Below are positions 51,735-62,677 of a DNA stretch of 64,000 nucleotides, one piece after another. The DNA comes from Melieria omissa (taxonomy: Eukaryota; Arthropoda; Insecta; Diptera; Ulidiidae), in NCBI GenBank assembly GCA_963971225.1, contig OZ020267.1, positions 88,277,648 to 88,341,647 of the forward strand. Reading direction: 5' to 3'. How positions within the stretch are numbered: position 1 is the first letter of the stretch; each line of letters begins with the position of its first letter. The position numbers were made by a program, and so were the translations under genes. The notes beneath the pieces are model-generated. The model did not search any database. It had not been told where the DNA came from and saw nothing but the letters and a program-made list of their open reading frames with translations.

Positions 51735-53105
51735 AGGGTCAGTTGGGGCAAAAGTAAACAAGGGGTAATTGTAAACAGCGGTTATTTTATGCTTTTAAAA
51801 TTAACTGCAATAGACCATGACCAAAAACATATTAACTTAAATGTCCTCAAACTGTCTCCGAACTTTCACGTCGATGGTTTTCAAATATCAATTAAAGTTT
51901 TATTCTTAAAGAGAACGTGTGTTCTAAAAGTGAAAATCTGTTTGTAAGTATTTTTTCATTTGTGTGTGAAAGTGCTTAAGCTAAAAATGCTTGTAATATT
52001 GTAACTTTGTTTATCAATCTTAGAGTGTAAGGAAATAAACTTGTTGATGTCTTTCCTTAAATTTGCAATTCTTTTGTTGCCTTTTTCGTGTTTACATTTC
52101 CCCCAATAATTTTTTAGCATGTGGAGGAAATGAAACATTTTTTTGGGGTAAATCTAAACTATTTTTTCTAAGAGCCTTCCCGGTTCATATCATTTCCAGT
52201 GATCAGAATGCCACGAACGTATGTAAGGAAGAAACCACTTGTAGAGTACGACGTAAAAGATGTGGAAAACGCTGTTAATGATAGTATTAGTAAGGAAAAA
52301 AGCCAATACCAAGACTTAAGCCAATGAAGTATGGCGAAGTTTTGACTTCGAACGAAGTTCTTAAGCGACTCAAGGAAATAAGCTAAAAAGAAGCAAACAA
52401 AACCCCTAAGCCCAAGAGAAAATCTGTTTTAGAATCAAAAAACTGCTTCCATAGAAAACACGAACAAAAAGCACGAGTCCAAAGGACTCTGGAAATGGAA
52501 AAGATATTGTCCATGAAGATGATAGTGCATGGAATGAGGAGTTTGAAGTTGATGATGTAGATGTAGATGAGAAGAAGGAGCTGGAATCTGCGGATCCAGC
52601 TAGGCTTACAAAAGGTAAATTTGTACTAAAATCCTACCAACAAAACGACGAGATTGAGGAGAAAACGTTTGCTTTACGACCAAGGGAAAACAAGAAGATT
52701 CGCTTCGAAAATATCATTGGAATTTTGCCTGATCTGAACTTTACAATGTTGGGAACACGAATACACTACAAATTTGAAAAAGCCATCGAAAGCAACGAAA
52801 AGTAAATTTACTTTTTATTTACCTACCTATGAACAAAATGTGTTCCTTTCTTTAAATAACCATTCGTTTTTTTAACTTGTTATTATTTTGCAGGCCATAG
52901 TTTATTAACTTAATAATCCTTTATATGTAAATATAAGCATTGCAAAAACATACTGCTTCACCCTATACCTACCCAGATACCGAAGTCCCTAGTGTCTACG
53001 GGGAGCGAAAGCACTGTTCCCTTTTACCCCTGAATTTTAAAAATCATTTGGGGAAATGTAAACAATACTGGGGTAAACGTTAACACCACTCTTTTGCGCT
53101 TCGTG
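51735..53105 (+). mobile_element. pogo/CENP-B-like element relic
   Basis: Two coding remnants (52208-52320 and 52525-52804) lie in a region marked by GGGG-AA-GTAAAC motifs: GGGGCAAAAGTAAAC (51747) and GGGGTAATTGTAAAC on the left, GTTTACATTTCCCCC (about 52090), GGGGAAATGTAAAC (53054) and GGGGTAAACGTTAAC on the right. These could be terminal or subterminal sites, but a clean inverted pair with TA was not established. Limits are approximate. Confidence 0.45.
52208..52804 (+). pseudogene. pogo/CENP-B-like transposase fragments
   Basis: ATG at 52208 gives MPRTYVRKKPLVEYDVKDVE NAVND, like the start of psq/CENP-B HTH domains in pogo-type proteins. After decayed sequence, an open stretch without ATG (52525-52804) gives WNEEFEVDDVDVDEKKELES, TKGKFVLKSYQQNDEIEEK and IIGILPDLNFTMLGTRIHYK up to a TAA at 52804. 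Many insect pogo/jerky-like proteins end in a similar domain. The DDE core is absent. Confidence 0.55.
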
Positions 53106-53239
53106 GATTTTAAAGACCGAGTTACTGATTACCAGTGCAATACCTGATGTTTTTTAAAAATAATGGTAACTAGTTGTAACCCTCGAAATTCGGGTGTAAA
53201 CCAAAAAACTACTATTTCGTTTATGTAACTAAAATGTAA
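53106..53239. other. No gene seen
   Basis: Spacer between the pogo-like relic and the Helitron fragment. The Helitron 3' end should be here, but no clear CTAG-hairpin terminus could be identified. Confidence 0.4.
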
Positions 53240-53583
53240 TGTATATTTTTTGCACTATAGTACTTCGTGAAATAGTACATTCGTCGTTGTGTTTAATTTA
53301 TTTGTTAATAATTGCACTCTTATGTCTAATGATGATCGCACCCGACTTAACGCTACATACAATTGGCTATGAGTGAAGCAATCCTCTTTTAAAAAGACTC
53401 CAACTCTTTTCAAAGTTTGACCTTGCGATTTGTTAATTGTTATAGCGAATGCTGGAATTATTGAAAATTGGCGACGTTTTAAAACAAATGGAAGTTTCGT
53501 CTCGCTTGGTTGCCGGTTCACCGGTTAAAACTTCGACGTCTAAACAATTTTAATACATTTTTTTTACGATTAGTGGAGTACCA

Positions 53584-54627
53584 TTCACTAACTCCTAACT
53601 AACTAACTAACTATCAGGTTGTAATCCCATCTAGAGCCGAATGGGAGCTGGGTGCGCCCCCTGCCAGCGGTGATATCCATATTTATACGGATGGTTCGAA
53701 ACTGCTTGGTCAGGTGGGCTGTGGTATCTACTCAGAAGGATTAAACCTTAACTTGAAGCTCCGGCTGCCAGATTACTGTAGTGTCTTCCAGGCCGAGGTC
53801 ACAGCAATCTGTGCAGCCTCCGATTGGCTCAGGGTAAACAGGATATCGGTTACTGATATCCTTATATTATCAGATAGCCAATCAGCTCTTAGAGCTCTGG
53901 ATGCGGTCAAAATAACATCAAAGACTGTTCTCAGCTGCAGCAAATCTCTAAACGAGACTGCCAAGCAGCTTCATATTCGCCTATGCTGGGTTCCAGGTCA
54001 TAGGGATATTCCAGGGAACTGTAGAGCGGACGAGCTCGCGAGACAGGGCACCACTGAGCAGTTAAGCCAAGAGCTGACCACGCTCGGTGTCCCTCTTCTA
54101 ACATGTAAGCTTCGTACCCAAGCGAGCTCTACACACGATACGAATTTAAGATGGGTTGAAGGCAACACAAGCCTCCTTGCGCGCCAACTTTGGCCAACCT
54201 TAAATCCTCGGCGTTCTAAAGAACTCCTCTCACTAAACAGAGCCCAGATCAGAACCATGATCGGTGTCCTTACGGGTCATTGCCTAATCGGCACCCACGC
54301 AAAAAGGATGGGGCTGTTTTCGAACGACTTCTGTCGCAGCTGTATGGACGAGGAGGAGGAAGAAAATATTCCTCACTTCCTATGTTACTGTCCTGCTTTG
54401 TCCAGAAGAAGGCAGACCCACTTAGGCAACTTCTTCTTCGGTAGTCTAGATGATCTAGCTGATAAGACCATACGCCGTCTACTAAGCTTCGTTAATAGCT
54501 CTAATTGGTTTAACGAGTGAGCGAAATGATGCTCGATCTCATGTGGTATCACAATGGGCCGCCTGGCCTAAGTGTGCTCCTCCTGGGACAGCCACACCTA
54601 CCTACCTACCTACCTTCACTAACTCCT
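53584..54627 (+). mobile_element. LOA-like LINE 3' fragment
   Basis: A 13-bp duplication TTCACTAACTCCT (53584-53596 and 54615-54627) flanks a 1018-bp 5'-truncated LINE. It ends in a CCTA repeat (about 54596-54614). The left junction has AACTAACTAACTAAC immediately after the duplication. It codes RNase H and the C-terminal knuckle. It interrupts the Helitron helicase. Confidence 0.92.
53619..54520 (+). pseudogene. LOA-like LINE RNase H and C-terminus (truncated)
   Basis: An open frame without start codon runs from the 5' break to a TGA at 54518-54520. It has IHIYTDGSKLLGQVGCG (first Asp), FQAEVTAICAASDWLR (Glu), LILSDSQSALRAL (Asp) and RLCWVPGHRDIPGNCRADEL (His, Asp), then the knuckle CRSCMDEEEEENIPHFLCYC. 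No stops or shifts interrupt it, so this copy is relatively young. The RT part was lost by 5' truncation. Confidence 0.9.
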
Positions 54628-54740
54628 CTAATGTGTTGAGGTTCCGGATTAGCATCAGCACTGTTCCCATTTTCAATTTTAATTCATGTGGTGCAATCAA
54701 ACTAAAGTTAAGTGAATTAAAAAATTCCATGGGATACTCT

Positions 54741-54932
54741 TAAGAATAACGTAAGAATAATAATGATCAAAACAAAACATAAAAATGCAAAATTTGGAAC
54801 AAAGCTGCACTAGCTAGCCTTAAAGAAGAACAAAAGCTTGCCAGAAAATAGAAATTGTTTTACGATTTTAGCCTTTCGCCTCTACTATACAAGAGAACCT
54901 TCTGTTGGTTACGTTAATCAGTTGTGTTGTTC
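54741..54932. other. No gene seen
   Basis: AT-rich spacer between the Helitron fragment and the Gypsy element. Confidence 0.5.
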
Positions 54933-55180
54933 TGTAGGGCTAGTTGCCTCTAACGAAATGAAAGGCCCTTTTTCGCCGGCGTACCCACGCCGCCGACATT
55001 TTTGTGAAACAACGCATAACATAACGAGACAGCGGCGCGTGCGTGCGGACGTTTTTAAAAATAAAATACATGTTTGTGAAAATTAGTCAATCAAAAAGCG
55101 TTTATGACAATTCAGAAGTGAGATCGGGCTCACGGCAGCAGTGGACTGCAAACGAAAAATTTTTCAAGTTCGGAACAGTG

Positions 55181-57478
55181 ATGGGACGTAAAAGTGAGCG
55201 AAACAAACGCGCCGAAACATGTTCTCCTCCGGTGTCGTGTCGGTCAAACCGGAGCTCGCGGAAGTCTTCTAAGGCAACCAACGAGAAAGCTGAGCGGTCC
55301 CAAGCAGAAAGCGGAAGCGACGAAGAGCACAGCGGTGCAAACGAAACCCCGATAACAATGTTACAACGGCTAGCAGAGCTAGAAAAAAGTGTGGCGGCAT
55401 TAAACTCGCAACGGAGCATCGGCGTAGCTCCAGCTGCAGTTGATTTCATTCCAGGCGCAACGTCGTCGCCAGCGAATCCGTGCGCGAACACGTCGCGCAT
55501 AGAAAACGTACAAACGAATTTGTCCAGCAATTATCCAATGAATCCGGGCGCGAACACGTCGCGCAGAGAAAACGTACAACCGAATTTGTACAACAATCCA
55601 TCAGTGCCGGTATGGACCACCGCGTCCAGCGCTCCGAATCCGCCATTTTCGCATCACGTCAGTGCAAGTCCAAACGACTACAACGGTACAGCACCACGAG
55701 CGCGTGCATATTACGCGCAAGTGCCTAACTCGAATCCAATTGGATTTGTTCCGCGTGCGAGTCCGTACACGTACCCGTACGAGTGTAATCACGTGATGAT
55801 GGGCGCACCGAACGCCATAAACGCTCAATATGGCGTACAGCCGATTCAAACCCAGCCACCAGTAACATACGTACAGTCCCAATACGGTAGTGTGCGCGAA
55901 ATTTTGGAACTACTGCCAGATTTCGATCCATCGTCGGAGCTGTCGCTAAATCCAATGCAGTTCGTAAAGCGCGTCGAAATATTGAAGAACGCGTATAAGT
56001 GGGAGGACAGTGTCCTTGTGTTTTCGGTGCAACAAAAGATGCGCGGGCCGGCGAATTATTGGATTGACTCCTTGCAAGAAGTGTTTCTTACATGGGCTCA
56101 GTTCGTTGAAAATTTCCTGCTGGCTTTCCCGTATATAGACAACGAAGCTGACGTTCACATAAAAATGGCAAAAACGAAACGCCGAAATTCGGAATCGCCA
56201 CACGATTACTATTATCGCATGCTAGCGTTAGGCATGCAGAGTGGGTTGTCTGAACATGTCATTGCGCGCCATATTGTTAATGGTATTAACGAGCCGGACT
56301 TGAAAAGAAAGATATCAAACGAGTATCGACATTGTCACGACTTATTGCGCGATATAATAAGTTACGAAGTGTACAATGAAGTGAAAACAATAGGTCAAAA
56401 CCCGAAGCATTCATCAAACGTAAGCGCCGCGAGTGGTAAAACAGCAAACGATGCTGCAAACGCTGTTAATGAGTTACAAACAAAATCAATGGCGGGTGTT
56501 AAATGTTTTAATTGCCTCCAATTTGGGCATTTCGCCGCAAAATGTCCCCAACCGTCGAAAAAGCCGCGTTGTGCTAAGTGTCGGCGCACCACTCACACGA
56601 CCGAAAATTGTATAGCTTCGGCCGACATCAACATTAACAAAATCAATTCCACAGAAAAAGATCACGGTATGATCACGAAAGAAATTCAAGTAAACGGTGA
56701 GAAAACACTATCAGCGGTAGATCCGGGTAGCACTCATACGCTAGTGAGAAAGACATTCGCGGAGAGAATAGGGAAAACGCAACAAAGTGTGGCAATGTTG
56801 CAAGGTTTTGCCGGTGGACAATATGTAAGTACCGAGAAAATTAGTGCGGAGATACGGATTGACGGGAAAAGTTTGACAACTGATCTGCTCGTAACTGATG
56901 ACGAACTAATTTGTGAAAACGTCCTGCTGGGGAAAAACGTACTTTGTCGATCCGGAAATCGACTCGTGATTGAAGGTGACGGCTGTCGCGTGGAATGTGT
57001 TCGGAAAATTAATATCGTCTCCCCCTCGTGCGCCGCCGAACAGCCTGAAGTTGACGAACTAGTGTCTAAATATTCCGACGTCTTTGCCACTGATATCTCC
57101 GAAATAGGCAAGTGTTCATTATCTAAAATGACAATCGAAGTGAACACCGAAATCCCTATCCGCCGCAAGCCGTACCGTATTCCGTTCGCCAAACGATCCA
57201 TTGTGTCCGAAATTATTTCCGAGCTGCTAGCAAACAATATTATCCGTGTCAGTGATTCGCCGTACGCCTCGCCTGTCGTCCTAGTTGAAAAAAAGAATGG
57301 CGAGCATCGGTTATGTGTAGACTATCGCGGGTTAAATAAGATCACGGTGAAACGACCACACCCTATGCCGAATATGGAGGAGCACTTCGCACAGCTAGCC
57401 GGAAATAAATTTTTCACCACCTTGGACCTACGCATGGGATATCATCAAATCGAAATTAGTGAAGAGTCCAAGCAATAA
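55181..57478 (+). pseudogene. Inner Gypsy gag, protease and RT N-terminus
   Basis: The better start is ATG at 55181 (MGRKSERNKRAE), since upstream codons lie in the LTR. Gag has a basic, Ser-rich N-terminus, TPITMLQRLAELEKSVAALN (coiled-coil-like), a Pro/Asn-rich spacer with an 11-residue repeat (NPCANTSRIEN / NPGANTSRREN), the capsid-like FVKRVEILKNAYKWEDSV block and knuckles CFNCLQFGHFAAKC and CAKCRRTTHTTENC. The protease motif is AVDPGSTHTLV. RT blocks YRIPFAKRSIV, SPYASPVVLVEKKNGEHRLC and FFTTLDLRMGYHQIEI (first Asp) follow. An in-frame TAA at 57476 stops it after EESKQ. Confidence 0.88.
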
Positions 57479-59124
57479 ACTGCTTTTGTTACGACCGAAG
57501 GACACTATGAATATAATCGAATGCCGTTCGGGCTCGTGAACGCGCCAGCGGTCAGCCGTCATTGCACCGATGCTGAAAGTCGATACCACAGCTACGAACT
57601 AGAGGTCCTCGCGGTCGTGGAAGTGCTAGAACGGTTTCGGGTATACTTGTTAGGTAAATCATTTCGGTTGGTCACAGACTGTTCCGCGATTGCGACCGTA
57701 AAAGACAATAAGGAACTAAAAACGAGAATCGCGCGATGGTGGCTCAAGCTACTTGAATTCGATTTCGAATGTGTTCACCGATCCGGGAGCTGCTTATCAT
57801 ATGTGGATGCAATGAGCCGAGCGCCTGATCAACCGCCAACCGATGTAGAGCCCGCCGGGTTCGTAATGAAGGTAACAGTGAATGTGCACGATTGGTTGCT
57901 AACTATGCAACTACAGGACGAATCCATTTGCGAAAATATTTCTATATTAAAGAACGAACAGAAATCCTCGCGCGAAAAAGAAGTGAAAAATAACTTCAAA
58001 CTCAAAAATCACAGGCTGTATCGCGTTGAGCCAGACGGACTAAAATTGGTTGTCCCTAAAGCCGTACGTTGGCGTGTCGTGCACCTGTGCCACGATCAAG
58101 TGGGCCATTTTGCTTTAGAAAAAACAATCTCCCGGCTAAAACAACACTTTTGGTTCCCGAAAATGCCCTTCCGCCTGATCCACGTTGACCACATGGGTCC
58201 ATTCGTGCGCAGCAAGCGAGGAAATTGCTACGTTTTGGCAATTTCCGACGCTTTTAGCAAGTTTCTGATCGTCAAGCCCGTTCGTGATACGAAAACATCG
58301 CATGTCATCGCTGCCCTTAATGAAATGGCCGGTTACGTGGGCCTGCCATCGAACATAGTCACCGATAGAGGAACTGCGTTCACCTCCAAAGCATTCCAGA
58401 CCCACTGTGAGGCGAACAATATACGACACACGAAAACCGCCGTTCGAACCCCCAGGGCAAATGGCCAGGTGGAACGAGCAAACCAGACTATACTACAGTT
58501 CCTCCGTACAACCACCGACTATGCCATGGAGTGGGACCTGACTCTGAGGGATTTCCAGTGGACCATTAACTCCCAACGCAACGCCACTACCGGATTCTCC
58601 CCGAACGAATTGGTGTTCGACTTCGATTTACGGGACGTCGTTCAAAATCAGCTGATCGCCTCGATACATGACGAGCACGAATCAGAGGAAGATTCCCTGC
58701 CGATTGCCCAGAAACGCCTCATGGCCGCAGAAAACATCGCTAAGGAGCGCTTGAAGTGGAAGGAGCGTTTCGACCTGGTAGTCGTTGAGAATGAACCCGC
58801 TGCTACGGGCGAATCTCGGAAACTGGAGCCGAGGTATCGAGGGCCCTATATGGTCAGTAAGATCCTGGGAAATGATCGGTACTTGGTCGAAGACATCCCG
58901 GGCATCCAGATCACCAATCGAAAATTTTGCTCGGTCTTTGTTGCTGATAAAATGAAACCCTGGTGCCAAAGCAGCCCCGAATTAGAAATCGAGGACGAAG
59001 CCGAAATCGAGGACGCAGCCGAAATCGAGGACGAAGTCGAAACCGGGACCCAAGTCGCCAATGAGGACGAAGCTGAAATCGAGGACAATTTCCGTCAGAA
59101 TTGGCCGAGTTGTCACCCGTGACA
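57479..59124 (+). pseudogene. Inner Gypsy RT remainder, RNase H and integrase
   Basis: FVTTEGHYEYNRMPFGLVNA ends at about 57550, where a deletion joins it to the RNase H part (YHSYELEVLAVVEVLERFRV, LVTDCSAIATVKD, VDAMSRAP). The RT palm with YxDD is lost. Integrase begins with HLCHDQVGHFALEKTISRLK (HH of the zinc domain); a second deletion near 58166 removes the CC pair. The core VDHMGPFVRSKRGN (Asp), VTDRGTAFTSKAF (Asp) and ANGQVERANQTILQ (Glu) is intact. The C-terminus has acidic repeats of the EIEDEA type (58978-59090). Stop near 59122. Confidence 0.88.
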
Positions 59125-59157
59125 ATGCCACCCTGCCACCTAACACTCAATCAGCAA

Positions 59158-59301
59158 CCCTTTTTCGCCGGCGTACCCACGCCGCCGACATTTTTGTGAA
59201 ACAACGCATAACATAACGAGACAGCGGCGCGTGCGTGCGGACGTTTTTAAAAATAAAATACATGTTTGTGAAAATTAGTCAATAAAAAAGCGTTTATGAC
59301 A
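59158..59301 (+). repeat. Inner Gypsy 3' LTR
   Basis: It matches 54966-55109 with one substitution (TCAATAAAA instead of TCAATCAAA). It contains an AAAATAAAATAC polyadenylation-like site and ends TTTATGACA. Confidence 0.85.
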
Positions 59302-59472
59302 GTTGTAACAACTTATCTTTTATTATAAAATGATGCAAAAGGAATAACGGTAGCCGGCGCGACTGCAGCGCACGGCCTACTACCATAAAAACATTTCGTT
59401 GTGTTTAAATTTGCTGAGTTGCTGACAGACAGCATTGCCAGCATTACATTTAGAGAGGGCATTGCCGCCACA

Positions 59473-60775
59473 GGTACCCCCTTCTCAGAGAGTTAGCCGG
59501 TGGAGGCGGCGAACGATACCGATTTGTGTGGTTTTCTGGCATATGTTCGAAGTGGTCTGTCCATAGTGTTTGACAGTAGACAGTAGTTACCCATGGGCTC
59601 CAACGTGTTGTCCTGCTGATGTTGATCCTGTTTGACCACGAACGCCGGTTTAAGACAGTCGACGGACACAGCTTTCTCGATACCGTTAATGCGTATGACA
59701 AATACACGGTCGTTGAGACGGCGTAATACCTCATGGGGCCTGTGTGAGGGGGCTCCAATGGCTTTCGGACGGCGTCAACTCTGCGAAAAACGTGGCTGCA
59801 GGTATACAGATCCTTAAGTATGAAACAGCGTAATTTGGCGTGGTGAGCAGTCGTTGTTGGGCGTAGTTTCTGCATGTGCTCCCTATGCTTTTCCAGGAAC
59901 AGCTCCGGGCTAGCAGATTGGTCTTCGGGTGCGAAGAATTCTCCTGGCAACCGAATAGGCGCACCGAGGAGAAGCTCGGCAGGGGAAGCGTTTAAATCTT
60001 CTTTCAGGCATGACCGCAATCCGAGGAGTACTGTTGGCATGATTTCCGGCCAGGGGGTGGGTTCGTGACACATTAGAGCTGCTTTTAAAGTACGATGGAA
60101 TCGCTCCACCATTCCATTCGCTTGGGGGTGGTAGGGAGTGGTGTGGATGATACGAGCACCGATAACTTTGGCCAATGCTGTGAAAAGTGCGGACTCGAAT
60201 TGCTGACCCTGGTCTGTCGTTATAGTAAGAGGTGTCCCATAGGAGCAGATCCAATTGGCTTAGAGCGCTGATGCTACTGTTCTTGCTTCCATGTCTTCCA
60301 GCGGCACTGCAACAGGCCACCTGGAAAAACGGACAATTATAGTTAGGCAATACCTTAATTTGTTGACGGCTGGAAAGTAAATCAGGTCTATGTGTATGTG
60401 GTCGAAGCGATTATCGGGGATGCTCAGGTATGAGTCGATTATGCCGGCTGACTTTGGACTTCTGACAGGCGATGCATTCACGACATCATTGTAGCGCGTC
60501 CTTCTTGATACCGGGCCACACGAACTTTTCTTTGAGATGACGAGCTGTTACGCGGCCACTTGGGTGTGAAGAGCTGTGCACTATGTTGAATGCTTGCCGC
60601 CGGAGGCTTGTCGGAATATACGGTCGCACGCGGCCAGACGAAATGTCACAGTAAACATGACAGTCTTGTATTGCCAGCCGCTGCAGTTTAAGTGAAGTGT
60701 CTTGCTTGACTTCAGCGAGCTGGTTGTCGTCCTGTTGGGCTGATTGGATGGTAGCGAACTCGTCAGCATACAAAT
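59473..60775 (-). pseudogene. Outer Gypsy integrase, frameshifted
   Basis: Fragments in order: 60773-60486 with VRPYIPTSLRRQAFNIVHSS and HPSGRVTARHLKEKFVWPGI (HH part), 60481-60260 with IPDNRFDHIHIDLIYFP (first Asp), LTIIVRFSRWPVAVPL, then 60175-59800 with HTTPYHPQANGMVERFHRTL (Glu), TVLLGLRSCLKEDLNASPAE LLLG. The block with the second Asp lies across shifts near 60220. In the family integrase joins cDNA to the genome. Four or more frames are used, so it is dead. Confidence 0.85.
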
Positions 60776-61093
60776 TTCATTAATGCGCGAAAGCGCATCG
60801 GCTGCTGCGTTCTCTTCACCTTTAACGTGGATAATTTCGGCGTCGAATTGCGAAATGTAGTCCAGCTGCCTTAGCTGTCTCGAGGAGGCTTTGTCAGCTC
60901 GCTGGGAGAAGGCGTAGATGAGAGGACGGTGGTCGGTTTTGATGACAAATTTGCGGCCTTCCAGGTGATGTCGAAAAAACTGTATAGCAGCAAAGACAGC
61001 GAGCAGCTCGCGGTCATAAGTACTATATCGTTGTTCAGCTTGGCTCAATTTACGTGAGAAAAATCCCACCGGCCTCCAGACGTTATCTTGCAA
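60581..61093 (-). pseudogene. Outer Gypsy RNase H
   Basis: WRPVGFFSRKLSQAEQRYST, YDRELLAVFAAIQFFRHHLE, FVIKTDHRPLIYAFSQRAD and FDAEIIHVKGEENAAADALS are the standard Ty3/Gypsy RNase H blocks. The frame is open. It is separated from the RT frame by a shift near 61090. Confidence 0.88.
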
Positions 61094-62162
61094 CTATTCA
61101 AGGGATGCGCCAATTGCAAAGTCCGATGCGTCGGTGGAGAGGGCCAAGGGTGCTGTTGGTGCGATGAATGCGTTCCTGGTGGCAGTGGCGATGCTATTTT
61201 TACAATCCGCAAAGGCGTTTTCTGCAACAGGTATCCATTCTATCCTCCGCTTGTCCTTCTTCTTGGCGTTCTTCAAATATTCATTAAGCGGGGCCTGAGT
61301 CGCTGCTGCTTGTTGGATGCAACGACGGAAATAATTTAGCATACCCAAGAATCGCCTGAGATCGGCGATAGTCTCGGGCTTTGGATACGACACGATGGCA
61401 TCTACTTTGTCATCAGGAGGCCAGTACCCATGTTGGTTGACAGTGTAGCCCAGGTACACTAGTTCGGTTTTGTCAAATCTGCACTTCGCGAGATTGATTG
61501 AGAGCTTATTTTGGCGTCGAATTTCAAACACGCAGCGGAGATGTTCGGCATGCTCCTCAACGGAATTAGAAAATATGATCAGTTCGTCGATAAAACAGGC
61601 TGCGTATGGAAGAGACCGTAAGAGGTTGTCCATGTGGCGTTGGAACGTTTGGACAGCGTTGCGGAGGCCCGGTGGCATACCCAGGAACTCGAAAAGTCCA
61701 AATGGCGTTGTAACTGCGGTCTTTGGAACATCTTCAGGGGCTACTGGTATCTGATGGTACGCCCGGACGAGGTCGATGGTAGAAAAGATGCATTTTCCGT
61801 GTAAGCGCTGGAAAATATCCTCACAATGTGGAACTGGGTAGCGATCAGGAACTGTCTGAGCCTGTTGATCGCCACCTGTTGATTGCCACCCACCAGACTT
61901 CTTGGGCACATGGACTGCTAGATGGGCGTATGACGCCGTGATGGAGAAGCAGATCAAAGTCGGCCTTTGCTGCCGATAACTTTTCACCGCATAGCCTCCG
62001 AGGGCGCTCAGCTACTGGCGGCCCGCTCGTTACGATATAATGTTTGATAGAAGTGGGGCTATCCACACGTGGTGCAGAGCTGGGCAGAGAGAGATTCAAG
62101 TACTCCTTGAGGATGGTTGCGAGCATCGGATGCTGTGAAGGGTCTTCAGCCTTTTGCTCCAC
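61094..62162 (-). pseudogene. Outer Gypsy reverse transcriptase
   Basis: 62162-61845 has [25 protein letters not shown] and the RT entry in a frame that breaks near 61950. 61900-61094 has [33 protein letters not shown] (first Asp), [22 protein letters not shown], then [14 protein letters not shown] where the family has YIDDxLxxS: the second Asp is Glu and the Tyr is Phe. [31 protein letters not shown] and [17 protein letters not shown] follow. The altered catalytic box should abolish activity. Confidence 0.88.
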
Positions 62163-62287
62163 CGTTGAAACCGTGTGGACATCTATTTTGCACAGCTGCG
62201 CTGGTGTAGAGAGTGTGGTGAGCGGGTCGATGAGACGCTGGCTCTTCAGGTCGATAATGAGCCCATACTGTGATAGGAAGTCGGCAC

Positions 62288-62671
62288 CTATGATAGCCGT
62301 CTTGACATCAGCAATTGTGAATGCCCATTTAAATGCTCTGCGTAGTCCGAAATTGACTTCGAGGACTTGCTGGCCGTAGTGGAGTTGGCAGCGGACAGTG
62401 TTAGTTCGTTTACTGAAAGCTTCCTGTTAATGACAGTTTTTGGGATCAATGAAATGGTAGAACCAGAGTCAATAAGGAATTTAAGGTGCGTTTTACGATC
62501 GTGTAGCAATAGGCGGAACTCTTTAGGAGTGCTGGTGGTGCTGTCGCCGGTCGCCTGCACGGGTGACAGCGGCTTTAGTTTTCCGACGGTGCAGGTGCAA
62601 GTGGGTGGGGCGACGCACACGGCAACACACATTTTTGCGCTTTGTCGCCAAACTTGCGATGATAATGACAT
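62288..62671 (-). pseudogene. Outer Gypsy protease
   Basis: RKTHLKFLIDSGSTISLIPK carries the DSG active site of a retroviral-type aspartic protease, followed by NELTLSAANSTT. Upstream in another frame (about 62700-62600) is HNGVCHYHRKFGDKAQKCVL PC, the modified zinc-finger of CsRn1-type gag, which lacks a standard CCHC. Confidence 0.85.
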
Positions 62672-62677
62672 ACTCCG

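Larger units (their letters stand above)
53255..54740 (-). pseudogene. Helitron helicase C-terminus, split by a LINE
   Basis: The minus strand 54740-54628 reads APHELKLKMGTVLMLIRNLN and LVNGTPLIV (Pif1-type: LPPHxLxLKxGxxxMLLRNL, LCNGTRLxV). After the LOA fragment (53597-54614) and a further frameshift, 53521-53255 reads FVLKRRQFSIIPAFAITINK, SQGQTLKRVGVFL and THSQLYVALSRVRSSLDI (helicase motifs V and VI). This is the end of the Rep-helicase that drives rolling-circle transposition. The Rep part and most of the helicase are missing. Confidence 0.88.
54966..59301 (+). mobile_element. Inner Gypsy retrotransposon, internally deleted
   Basis: Direct repeats CCCTTTTTCGCCGGCG...TTTATGACA (54966-55109 and 59158-59301, 144 bp each) differ at one base and act as LTRs. 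The gag-pol in between reads on the + strand. The LTRs are short, and two internal deletions remove parts of RT/RNase H and integrase. It lies inside the left LTR of the outer Gypsy. No clear target duplication is visible, and about 13 bases of the outer LTR are missing at the junction. Confidence 0.88.
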
